Part shown: piece by piece, positions 24,200 through 39,088 of the stretch
Layout of the letters: each line of letters opens with the position of its first letter
Numbering within the stretch: the stretch's first letter is position 1
DNA from: Tetragonia tetragonoides
Taxonomy: Eukaryota; Streptophyta; Magnoliopsida; Caryophyllales; Aizoaceae
Reading direction: 5' to 3'
NCBI GenBank assembly: GCA_038025085.1
Contig: CM076150.1
Coordinates: 5,136,501-5,200,500, forward strand
DNA: 64,000 bases
Notes under the pieces: model-generated
Seen by the model: only the letters and a program-made list of their open reading frames with translations
Told to the model about the DNA's origin: nothing
Database searches by the model: none
Made by a program: the position numbers and the translations under genes

Positions 24200-24325
24200 T
24201 TTGGTCTAAGGGAGACACAAAGACCAATATAATAAATTTACATACAACGGGGAAAGGGAATTCGAACATGAGACCTAGTGTACTCAGGGCCTCAGTCTTT
24301 ACCACTATGCCAATACATCATTGGC
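24169..24325 (-). mobile_element. tRNA-derived SINE with (TTA)n tail
   Basis: Read on the minus strand: A-box TGGCATAGTGGT (plus coordinates 24,301-24,312), B-box TGTTCGAATTCC (24,257-24,268), a short body, then an (AAT)n tail visible as TTA repeats at 24,169-24,199. The direct repeat AGAATGAAAT flanks it exactly (24,159-24,168 and 24,326-24,335). The tail differs from the poly-A of the neighbouring SINE, so it is a separate family. Confidence 0.85.
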
Positions 24326-26049
24326 AGAATGAAATCATTATTTAGAAGTATAGGGTTAATTATTATGAGTCGTGGTTCTTATTTCACTAAAGAATGACTC
24401 TCGTCTACAAAAGTTATGATAAGATTGTATTGTATAAGTTTTTGGGTAAATTAATATATTGTTTAAAAAAAACTGAATGTATGGGGTTAAATAATCTCAT
24501 ATAAATATTCTATAGGTTTGAAATGAGTTATATGCGCGAATATGCATTCTTTCAAATCTAAAATCAGTGGATGTAATAAGTAATATAGGTGATAATTATG
24601 CAGCTAACCATGACAAGATCGGGGTAAATCGTGTCTTACACCTACCTACTCATTCATCACCTTTAGTCCTTTATAATAAAATCATAACTATGATTGACAA
24701 AAAATAAAATAAATAAATAATGACAAAAGACATATTAGAGATTACATGTTCTCTCGGAGCCTCAACTTGCCTTATAATCCTAGCTTCATTAACCTTACAA
24801 ATGGAAGGAACATTAAATTTATAATTCTACATGTAATAACATTGTGGTATGAGTAGTCACTACTCCCTAAAGTTCATAGTGGATATTTAAACCAATATGA
24901 CATTATAACTTTCTCTCCATGAAACAAGTTGATTTTAGGATTGTGCAAAATTATACTAAAATGTGTCTCATTTTATAGATCTCGAAAAAATACAGCCGTT
25001 GGTAATTTTTATTTAATTTTTTGGATTTTTTTATTATTATTTATAACCGTTACAATATTTGAGATTGCCAAAACACGTGGTGGGTCCCGTCATAATCGGG
25101 AATGAGTTTTCGGTCGTTTTGGAGCAAAAAAACGCTCAAAACTACTTTGGGTCATCCTTCTCCCTCATCATGACCCATGTTTTGGTCATGGATAATTACC
25201 AAATTTATGGATCATGCACATTCTCTCTCCTCCATGACCAAATTGATCATGGATAAGAATGCTTTCCCCCTTCCCTTCCCCTCCCCCCCTTTTATTTATT
25301 TTTATTATGGTTCCTTAACTTGAAAAATGAATTACCATGACAATATTCTGATTAATTGAAGCCAAATTATTAACAATTCGCACTGTTTTGCTCCCAACTC
25401 TCATTTTTAAACTAAGGTGAATTTCATCAAGTTGGGTAGAGATGGTTGTTCAAACTATATACTTTTTCTTGAAAGCGGTCAACAATTTTAAAGGAGGTTT
25501 TTGTAACCAATTCTTATAATAATGGATTCACTTGAATGGTAAATCCTTATATAATTGAAATCTTAAAATTGTCTTAGAATGATTTTCGATTGTTTGTCCT
25601 CCCTAGACCACACACAAGCAATTCATATAGTTTTCGCACGCCTATTATTTCATCATTATGTTAAGTCACTTCTGATAGCCAATTAAAGTCAGTGCTCATT
25701 CTTGATAGTAAATGTTGTCAGACTATATGTTATGTACGGTGTAAGTATAATAAATAAAGAGAGAATCAATGTTGTACAATGGGTTATTACAAAGTTGATA
25801 ATCCGTCTTGAACGAAAATCCTCTTATTACTAATTCTGAACCAAAAAGGAGTTCTTATAAAAAACGTTCCCCAAGTATTATTTTGCGTATTTTTTTTAAA
25901 GAAAAAAAAGGTAATCAAAGCTATAAAAAAATGGGTTTGGGCTAGACGCAAGTTTAATTTGACATAAATTTTGACTCCCGGCTAATAAGCGAGTTTCATC
26001 TGAGCTAACAAACCGAAATTTTGTAAATTCATCAAAACTTTATATTTTG

Positions 26050-26270
26050 CTTATCAAAAAGAGGGTGTAAGTGAATAGTTATCGAGACACCCTCGTTATA
26101 ATAGTTGAACAACCAGCGCAAGTAGTGACCTCGTCAACATAGTACCAACAATGGGCTAATATAGTTCCTAGAAGTCGACAAGCACAAAGTATGAAAGAAC
26201 ATGAATTCAAACCCATAACCTTACCTTACCAAAACATTTAGAAGTAAGCTTGAAACCACTAGACGAGTCC
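26050..26270 (-). mobile_element. SINE-like retroposon, family 1, longer copy
   Basis: On the minus strand it opens with a tRNA-like head (CGTCTAGTGGTTTC as A-box-like, GGGTTTGAATTC as B-box-like). It then follows the body of the plus-strand copy at 1,838-2,025 down to ACACCCTCTTTTTGAT and an A-rich end. Boundaries are approximate and no clean target duplication was found. Pairwise divergence is appreciable, so this family looks old. Confidence 0.6.
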
Positions 26271-26720
26271 ACCACCACCCTACCAAAACTCCATATTTAT
26301 GTTTCCCATGAACAACTCGAAACATAGCACAAGAGTTCACAAATAAATAAGCTACTAGTGGGAAAACAGCACGTGTTGCATGAGAATATTTTTTTCTTCT
26401 TCTAAACACAAGTCCCTATAGTGGTCCGTCCAATCCCATTACCACAAACAGTACCAAATAATGCACATAAAAGTTGAAACGACACAAGCTACAGTTGACC
26501 CAAAATAATCCTCTACATCACCAACTTCTATTCTCGAACCCATTAGCAAAATATCAAGCCTATAGATTTCATTCCTCCCGATTGAGACCCACATTGCTCA
26601 AATTTCCAACCATTGGTTATCCTAGTCTCGAAAACACTCAATCAACTCTCCATCTTCCCAATACAAGCTCACTTTCTCCAATCTCTTTCAACCCAGAAAC
26701 TTGGTTTTGTTCTTGATCAT

Positions 26721-26730
26721 TATATATAAA
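26721..26730 (+). promoter_or_regulatory. TATA box of the OPR-like gene
   Basis: TATATATAAA lies about 95 bases upstream of the OPR start codon, which fits a plant core promoter with a 5' UTR of some 60-70 bases. The start site itself is not visible. Confidence 0.5.
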
Positions 26731-26823
26731 AAGAACTCAACTTTATTGAGTATATAATTTATTTGAGTTGCTAGATTAGATCCCCATTTTGCTCAAAACC
26801 AAGTAGCAATCAAAGTACTAGCA

Positions 26824-30780
<3,957 letters not shown>

Positions 30781-30877
30781 TGTTACCTTGTTGTATGTTA
30801 AATTAAATTCAGTGGATGAACGATACATGAGTTAATGTAATTGGACGAATCTAAGGTTGGCTTATGATGATTTCATT

Positions 30878-30883
30878 AATAAA
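30878..30883 (+). terminator. polyadenylation signal of the OPR-like gene
   Basis: AATAAA about 98 bases after the terminal TAA at 30,778-30,780. It is the first canonical signal downstream and is followed by a T-rich stretch. Plant signals are loose, so the actual cleavage site is uncertain. Confidence 0.45.
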
Positions 30884-31474
30884 ACAAAGTTTATTCACTG
30901 TTGAACCTGCCAATACTGTATTAAGCACAAAAATGGTCAAACACATGTTTAGATTTTTTTCGGAAAAGTATTTCATCATATTAAGCTTCTGATATAATGG
31001 GTCTTATATTCGAAATCCTCTTGCAAGGTGTTTGTCGATGTTCAGAAAGTTCAGCTTCAGCCAGTCCTTACTCCTTAAGGTCAATGTTGCAGAAGCTGAC
31101 AACAGTCAGTCTCGGATAGAATTCTAACCCAAGCGACCTTTCATCAGAGAACAATATCTCGTTTAATAAGAAAGTCTGGGAAACCAGAAAGCCTCACTAA
31201 CCAGAAACGTGGTAACTGGTACGAGTCATTCTCCCCACAACAGAAAGCCAAATGAAGGTGAGGAGTAAACTGCGTATTTCTACAATACTAGACCAACACT
31301 ATAATTACAGAGAGGCTTTTTGTCATAAAGTCTGACGGACTCTCAACCAGCAATTAGAAGCAAAATGAGACAAGGTGCTGGATACACATAGCTTTACCAT
31401 GTCATGAATTGTCTTTCTTCTTTTACGAATGAGAAGCACATAAGTCGCATCCTTTCTACAGAGGTTTTGAGCAG
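30884..31474. other. spacer, includes duplicated 3' flank of B3 genes
   Basis: No gene. About 31,015-31,150 (GATGTTCAG, AGTTCAGCTTCAG, GGTCAATGTTGCAGAAGCTG) matches the sequence below gene B at 38,660-38,790, and its first part matches 48,925-48,970 beyond gene C. It belongs to the unit duplicated with the B3 genes. Confidence 0.55.
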
Positions 31475-34153
31475 TTAGTCAGTCTCCATTTCTTGCTTGA
31501 CAGCAACCCATTCAATAGAGCAGTCTACTTGTGGAGCTCTATCTATGTTAACTTTCATCATGCCGTCTGATACAAACTCAAAATTCGAAGTGTCACCTGG
31601 AGCAATTTTATGGTTTCTTCGAAATTCAGTCCATCCTTCGTTTAAGCAGACAGAATCATCCGTTCCAGCTTTCACTTTCAGTTTCCACTGTGTTCCTTCC
31701 TGATCATAAAGCACTACCATCTTTTTCTTTTGTAGATTCTGCTCCTTGGCAACCTTCAAGGGAATATACTGCAAAAGTTTTGTTCATTTTAGAAAGTGTT
31801 TGTTTTATGTAATGATTTGCTGAAGTCTTAATTCCTAGAATTTGTGAAGAAAATTGCACATTACAAAAAGCACCTAGAGAAATAGAGAAAGCTAAAAATC
31901 CATACCAAATACGAGCGTTTTGTGGTCCTTTTCCAAGTCCTAGAGAATGAAGACCTTCTGAATTCAGAGCAAACCCTCTCTATACTTCCAGAGTCTTCAG
32001 GTGCCTTTTTTGTGTCAGTAGAAGTTGCAGCAGGTTCAGTATGTTGAGCTACACATATCAGTAAGACAGTAAACCTCTGTTAGCTACTTTTGACTCAAAG
32101 GGGTTCCATTTTTCTTCCATTCAGGAATGCGTGATATGGTTGGATATGGGCGAAGCTTAAGGAGGGCCTAAGTAGGCTATGGCCCCCGTTCATGCCTGCC
32201 CCTATGGATAGAGAATGAAAATTATTTTCCTTGAACTTTCTGTGGCAAATAAAGCACATGAAAATATTTCGTGTTGAACCAACCAGGTACAAAAACAGGT
32301 AAACCTTAAAGGTAGAAAAAGAAAAATCAAAGGAATCACGTTATCAATGGAGGGGAGGGGGTTTTTTATCACTTCATATAACTCACATGTGTTGTCTAAG
32401 GGTTCAATGGGTTCGGTTCTGCAATGTTTTGCACTTTGAGGAGGATGATCAACTTGAGAAGTTCTTGCCACATCAACTAGAATCTGGTTGTTCGAGGACA
32501 TCTCAAAAGTCAATGTGTCACCATCTGCTATCTGATTAGCTGTCAGAAACTCCCTCCATCCTTGAGTCAAATCCACACGACCATTTTGCCTGGTTGTAAG
32601 TTCAATCGGCCAAGTTTTACCTTCACGATTCTTCAGTACCATCCGCTCTTTGCTTGACAAGTTCCTCTCTATTACAACTTCCTTTGGAATAGTCTGCATG
32701 TCAACAAAATGAATGTCAGTATTTCAAGGTTAGACCATCTCAAGATGAATGTCACTTTGTAAAAAACACAGATGAATGCTTGTGTTGTGCTTATCCGTAT
32801 TATTCTTCACCATTTTCCCCACTTAATTACATCAATAAGTTATTGAATATATTTGAAAATTTATGCATTCCAAAAAATTTGATGATGATATGACTTTAAG
32901 AAACATAGAGAGTGTAAGAGAGCGGCACTGGCCCCTCGCTGGGGATCCAAAAGTAAGTTCTTTACCAGGTAACAACATGAGTTCCTGCTCTCCCTCCATG
33001 CTACAGAGAAATTCACACCCTTTTCAGCCATTGGAACTTTATTTGCCTTTCTTTGGATACTATCAACAACCTGCTGCTGCTTCTCATGTACATCATCTCG
33101 ATTAGCTGAAAGCTTACCAAGACATGAAATTAAGAAATTTTAGTAGTCAGCAGCTAGCACCCTTCTTACGTAAACTTCTCCTGTACGGGCAATAAATTGA
33201 TGTACAAGTCCTTGTTTCTTTTGCATGATGTATGTTATATCTCTTATTCGGACACTCAGAGTATACGATTGCATTCTTGGAACTCAGAGGTCTGACCTGC
33301 TGCTGGTTTTTCAGATCCATCTTTGTCATATATTGTCACTTCAAGAACATATTGTTCTGTATACGCAAATAACAAGAAGTTTCCAACTTCTAGATCATGT
33401 GCTTCCACAAAATCATCCCAGCCATCAGTAAAATATGATCCATCGTTTATATCTTCTACGTCCACTCTCCAACATTTTCTTGTCCCAGCAGCCTCTATAA
33501 TGATCCACTTATGTGGTATCTCTCCATTGAAGTTCTTCTTAAATACCGGGGGTATTAGCTGCAAGAATATATCAAGTTGCAATTTCAATTCACAGTCTTA
33601 TAGAACAAAAATCGAAGGTTGATAGATAATGTTATACGTCTTCATTTCACTATTCCAGACTAAGATCCTATACACACTATGAGGATGAAGTCAGTAGAAA
33701 GGATCTAAGGAGGGAACACGAGCTTTTGAAGAAATGATGGTATGACAAAGAATACTACAGGCAAATAGATTATAGCTGAGCACCATGAGTGCAAATTTTA
33801 TCTTTTTACAAACACAGAAGAATACAGGTAAATACTTGTCCTAATTTCTCATTTTGTATTTGGTACTTACAGTGAGGCTTTCTTTGATGTCCCTTTACAT
33901 AGATATAGAAGCTAGACATCATTTTTATGAATACAGTGCACAAGATAAAAGTGTAAGGAAAACCTGAACAAAATAAGGTTGAAAAGCTTCACTTGCCACC
34001 TAAAGTCCTTCATTGCCACCAAACAAAGTTACAGATATAAGAAACTAACTAATTATACTTTTACTATAAGAGAAGTACCAGCTGCTTGGAGAAATCACCA
34101 TCGAGAACCTTTAAGAAGGATGTTCCCCTAGAACGCTTGGCCTTCTTTTCCAT
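31475..34153 (-). CDS. REM-type B3 transcription factor, gene A (three B3 domains)
   Basis: A plant-specific B3 DNA-binding protein expected in the nucleus. Coding exons: 34079-34153, 33267-33558, 32966-33105, 32387-32693, 31906-32048, 31475-31768. They total 1,251 nt with matching phases, giving 416 residues. B3-1 (about 10-115) begins SFLKVLDGDFSKQL and has FTDGWDDFVEAHDLEVGNFLLF. B3-2 (about 155-265) has LTIPKEVV, TQGWREFLTANQIADGDTLTF. B3-3 (about 305-400) has YIPLKVAKEQNL and NEGWTEFRRNHKIAPGD. A basic start (MEKKAKRSR) could be a nuclear signal. The tail ends WVAVKQEMETD. Compared with genes B and C, the donor after B3-1 and the next acceptor are both moved inward; using them keeps the frame, whereas the paralogous donor would run into stops. 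It lies 0.7 kb tail-to-tail from the OPR gene. DNA targets cannot be read from sequence. Confidence 0.9.
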
Positions 34154-35380
34154 TCGTCTGGTAGTTAACGTTTTCCAACTTGAAGGAGAGACGGTAGATC
34201 AACTTCAACATCACACAAACTAAAAACATTCGATTTAAATAAGTATAAGTAACAGCCGAAAGATTGCACACTAGCAGTTTTTCAGTTAGTATTGGACGCA
34301 CTAATATTGATAATCTATGTTGTATAGTTGTTGATGCCATCCCTCGGAAATCATAATAAAACACAACAGATCAATCAACTGAGTTGCAAAATGTTAGCAT
34401 TGACTAGGAAAGCGCCGCACACACATACACACACGCATACACACAGATATACTCAGAGAGACAGAATTGTTCGGCATAGGAGGCAGTGGAGCAGTAAAAC
34501 TCGAGATATCTATATACATTGGGCTCGTACAGTTTTGAAGACACTGGTAGTTGCAAGGGAGCAGCAATGGTAGTTGACGTCACCCCAATGCGTTCAATTT
34601 CCATTATATATGAGAAAACACAACTCTAATTCCATGTCTATAGGCATAAGAACTATTAAGAAGACAGACCTCATAAATTTTGGTATAATCCCTAGGATTT
34701 TTTTTTTTTTGGCTGTCTCCTCTAGATAGAAGTTAGAACCCATATGGACATTACCTACTGAGTTAATTAGCTTACAGTTTGCCACGTTGGTCATAAAGAA
34801 CATGATCAGTTTTACACATAAACAGGCTCTAGAATTAATGGCAAGAGAATGGTCCCTCCAAAATAACAACAAAATTCACAAGGGTACTAAATGTCAACTA
34901 GCTTTGTTGGTAAATTCTTGACAAACATACCAAACCCAGAGTTCGAAACTAGTTTACATATGGAAATTTGCATATGGAAAATGACCAACACTCAACAGAT
35001 ATTCATATTCAGTTCATGCTTGAAAATGAAACTACTTCTAATACCAGCATGATTGAGCTATACAAGTTTACACAAATCCACTTCACAGACCTTTGAAAGT
35101 TCTTATGGAAACCTGATAAAAGATGGCAAAGTAATATTGCTGGAACTTTCACACAATGAACAACCAAGTGAAACAACTGGAGAATTTTAACCAATCATGT
35201 ATCAAATTATTAGCATATATACTGAAAATGGTGAAACAAAATGTTGAGATAATCACAATTACAACAAACCAACACACAAATCAACAGAATCTCACATTTA
35301 CAACTTACAACTACCTTCTTCAAACTTCTTAACTAGTATTATCCGTTGGAAAACAGGAAAACAAATGAGTAATAAATTAC

Positions 35381-35465
35381 CTGAGGTTGGTTTAGGGAGA
35401 TTGCATTAGTTGAAGCTCCTTTCTCTATTTTAATGACTCTTTTCACAGTTTCACTCACTACTCAT
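35381..35465 (-). other. 5' UTR exon of B3 gene A
   Basis: Minus-strand sequence ending CAACCTCAG|GTAATTTA gives a strong donor. It is collinear with the equivalent non-coding exons of genes B (donor at 42,396) and C (donor at 60,196), sharing TGCAATCTCCCT with B. An intron of about 1.2 kb separates it from the ATG exon. The transcription start is not defined, so the outer boundary is approximate. Confidence 0.6.
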
Positions 35466-35789
35466 TGATTTGTGGCTATGGAATTGTGGCCTTTACAGTG
35501 GTCAAGTACTACTTACTAAATGTAATTACTGTTTAGGGAGTTGATCTGAGGGCTTCACTTCACTGCACCCTTGTATTGTCAGACTGAGCGACTTAACGTG
35601 TCAATGGCAATATGGCATGCCAAAAAGCAACCTTGAAAAGCAAATGAGCTTGTTCAAGATTCTTAAATTTGGGTAGTTGGACTTCCATGGTGCTGGACTT
35701 GGAGCAATTTGTGATTCTGATGGGCCTCATTTGGCACTGCTTACCTACAAAAAATTGTGGGGATTTAGGTTACGGTGGATCATTACTTT

Positions 35790-36090
35790 ACATAGAGCCA
35801 ACCCTCTAATAGTGGAGTCACTCCGTATTTTATCTGGAGTCACCCTTCTATAGTGGAGTCACCCCTCAAATTTATACTTAGCGTCACCCCTCAAATTTAT
35901 ACTTAGCGTCACCTCTCTAATAGTGGAGCCACCCCCTACTTCACCTGGAATCACCCCTCAAATTTATACTTGGCGCTACTCCTCTAATAGTGGAGCCACC
36001 TCATACTTCACCTGGAGCCACCTCTCTAAAAGTGGAGCCACCCCTTACTTCACCTGGAGTCACCCCTCAAATTTACTTGGTCCACGGTAA
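35790..36090. repeat. degenerate minisatellite upstream of gene A
   Basis: About ten imperfect units built from GGAGTCACCCCTCAAATTTA, ATACTTAGCGTCACC, TCTAATAGTGGAGCCACC and TACTTCACCTGGAG alternate with a period near 27-35 bases. It is non-coding and lies upstream of the 5' UTR exon, so it could sit in the gene A promoter. Confidence 0.75.
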
Positions 36091-36741
36091 ACTAAGTCCA
36101 CACAAGACATATTGGTTAGTAGTCTAGACACGGCAAACAGGTCGAGTCGGGTTGGTCAATTCATGTTCGGGTCTTTAACATGTCGAATTTCGCGTCCAAA
36201 AACAACTTATCTCACAAATTTTGGATTTGGGCCAGGTTCGGATCGTTAACGGATTAAACCTTTTCGAGTTGGATTCGCATTGATTTTCGAATCTGGTCAG
36301 ATTTTGCAAGCACTATAATTAAACGTAATTAAATGAATACTCTTTTTATTCCAAAATCTCATTTTCATTGTGTTTTTCCACAAAGACCAAGAAACATAAA
36401 ATATATATTGGCCCTTCTTCACCCGAGTTGCAAAATGAATACAAGTGGCCCAGCTTGGGTTTAATAGGGTATTTTTTCACAAAAATTGATACCATATAGA
36501 GTAACGAAAAAGAGAATATGGAACAAACCAAAATAAAAAGTGGAAACCAGATTTGGACTAGAGTAAGTACAATTTAGGGGAATGAATTAAGTGACCAGAA
36601 GTGGTATCTCGAGTTTTGTATTATTTTATTATGTGAATGCATACAAACTCAATGGAATTCCATCATAAAATCAATTAATTTTAGGTTGAGTAATCCATTA
36701 ACTTATTTGCAAGTTACCTCTCTCCTATTCTTTCGATATAG

Positions 36742-37020
36742 GACACTTACTGCTGGGTTATTCTGGCGAGGAAACATATGAGGAGAGTTTGATGTGTAGT
36801 CATGGATATACAAGGAATTAAATAGAAGATGTAGCACAAGGAGAAGCTAATTTGGTATGATATGGACCCTTTGTTTCTAACCAGATTTGATCACAAGTTC
36901 ATGATTACTGGATCACTTAATAGACTTGGTAGAGCTATGTGTTATACTATACAAATGATCCTGTTGTAGGTAATGTTAACTAACGACTACCCTTTCTTGT
37001 GTGCGGATCAATGAAGAAAT
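36742..37020 (+). pseudogene. decayed OPR C-terminal exon fragment
   Basis: Translation of one frame gives a string matching the last OPR exon: HGYTRN, stop, IEDVAQGEANLV, stop, YGPFVSNQI, later YTNDPVVGN and PFL. It aligns with [30 protein letters not shown] and [15 protein letters not shown] of the gene at 26.8-30.8 kb. There are at least seven in-frame stops and no other exon nearby, so this is an old relic of an OPR duplicate. Confidence 0.8.
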
Positions 37021-39088
37021 AAACCATCAACATTTCTTACATTTGACTTGCAAACCATCAAACATGTGTTCCAAATTTTCTTCATGCATCAATATTCAAT
37101 ATGGGTCCCATGCGCGTGATCTCGATCAGTGTGCGATCATCAAACTAACACATAAAAAAATGGGTCGCGCGTGCTAAACAACGTCTTGTCCCTTCCTTCA
37201 CTCAAACTCCACCTTCCATATCCAAACGACCACACACTCTCCATATGAGTACTTGTTAAATACTTCAAGGTCATTGTTGCTATATCCGCCAATATATTTC
37301 AGCAATCGATCTTCCTAAGACCGTAATATCTATGGCAGTGGTGGGCTGGTGCTGTAAGTTGTTCTCCGGCGAACGAAAACTTCAATCTCCATTGACGAGT
37401 GGTGACCGGGCTGATAATGGGAAGAGGGGAGAGGTGAGCGGGTGGGGCTCGTAGCGGCAACCCGTCAGGGTAGTGATGGTCGACAAAGTGAGGGAGGAAA
37501 GAGAATCGAAATACCCAAGTGAGGTTTGAGGAGAGAGAAATAACAGGCATCACAATGAGAACTGGAGAGGAAAGAGCGCGTGTCATATTTTGACTGGGAG
37601 GCTGACGTGGATTACTCGCCCCGCCTCATTTAAGTATTTGCGTACAGTAAAAACGCTATAAATTAATAATGTCAGGACCACGTAATTTTATTAATTTAAA
37701 GAAATATTATTTAATAGATAAATTAATAAATTATTAATTTAAAGAGAACTTCTCGATTCAACGTACCCGCGTTATTCTTAATTAATACATAAAGCATTTA
37801 ATAAGGTGCTTTGTATTGACTATATAGACGATCAAAAAACTCGTATGAGGCGGCCTCAAGGTGAGGTCCCCTCTATGAAGCATGACGTCATGCTTATTTC
37901 ATGCTTGGCTATAGAAAGAGCCTTTTGATGAACAATGATGGTATGTACAATATGACTAATTAATATATTACATCTCCTCAAAAGCAAATATACAATGTTT
38001 ATGTCGTAGTACTAGTCAAAACATAATGCAAGTTCGTGTATGCTATGTAAATTAACCACTATATATAACCAACATCAAACACTCCTAATTCAATCCAAAT
38101 CAAAGCCAACCACCATAGATTCACATCTAAAAGGTGTCCAAACATCAACAATGACAGATCAAATACGTTAAGCATTATGTAAGTATAAGAGAATGCAACA
38201 TCAGAACTTTTGGATGCACTAAGAATAGTTAGAGATGAAATACAACTAGATTTAAATTTTAAGAAAAAAAACAATAGAGCCATATTTTACCAAGTTGTCC
38301 TAGTTATATTTGTAATTTTATATAATTATTAATTTATAATTTTGATTGGACCTTAAATTTATATGAGGGTCTTTGGAAAAATTATTATCTTATTATTTTA
38401 TCGAAATTATTAATTTAGACCCTAGGCCCGAGTCGGGACCGAGCAAAATTATTATCTTAGAGAGATTATTAGTTTATCGAGTATTAATTTATAGAGGTTC
38501 TATTGTAGCTCCTTCAGATAATTGAGGAGCACAGTAGTGACAAACTTATAGGTAGCAATAATAGAACTGATCTAACTACAAATATGATGGTTTTGGACCA
38601 TTTAAACTCTGGCCATTTCTTCTTTTTGACGCGTCTCAAATGAAAAGGCCAATCGAGTACTCAGATGCAAGGTGTTTCTCGATGTTCAGAAGTTCAATTT
38701 CAGTTAGTCCAGGTCAATAATGTTGCAGAAGCTGATAACAGTAAGTCTCCAGTACCAGTAGTATTTCTAACTCATAACGACCTTTCATCATAGAATGATC
38801 TCTTACAGTAAGACTGTTTTGGAAACAAGCAGGAACGCCGCTTAATAAGGAACTTAAACTAAGTGAAAGGTTACAACTGGGCTTGCTACCACACAATACG
38901 AACAGTCGAGTTGCTGGCAAGAGGTTCCCACCTAGAGCGCGCTAGGGGGAGTTAAAAGTATTTTGTCTTGCTCCTACAATTACAGACAGGTTTTTTTTAC
39001 CAATACATGATAAAACAGGGATTCTCATGCATTTGAAGTCTTTTTGAGCAGTTAGTCAGTCTCCATTTCTTGCTTGACAGCAACCCAT
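37021..39088. other. spacer between genes A and B
   Basis: No gene recognised. It contains a decayed fold-back element (37,837-37,932), AT-rich sequence and, from about 38,660, the duplicated 3' flank shared with genes A and C. A frame at 37,299-37,586 shows no known domain. Confidence 0.5.
37837..37932. mobile_element. fold-back MITE, copy 3 of 3 (decayed)
   Basis: The left arm ACTCGTATGAGGCGGCCTCA, then AGGTGAGGTCCCCTCT, and the centre GCATGACGTCATGC are well kept. The right arm is shortened after GGCTATAGAAAGAGCC. It aligns with copies at 4,231-4,350 and 22,211-22,332. Confidence 0.65.

Larger units (their letters stand above)
21857..26720. other. intergenic spacer between the DENN and OPR genes
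   Basis: About 4.9 kb without a recognised gene. It holds a fold-back MITE (22,211-22,332), two SINEs with target duplications (23,125-23,325 and 24,169-24,325) and a third SINE-like copy (26,050-26,270). Open frames here are short and match no family I know. Confidence 0.6.

Noticed and set aside
25059..25256. 65-codon plus-strand frame with balanced codon look
   Set aside because: No recognisable domain, no splice partners and AT-rich repeat-like surroundings.
37299..37586. 95-codon minus-strand frame
   Set aside because: Low-complexity Pro/Leu/Ser content, no family match and no neighbouring exons.
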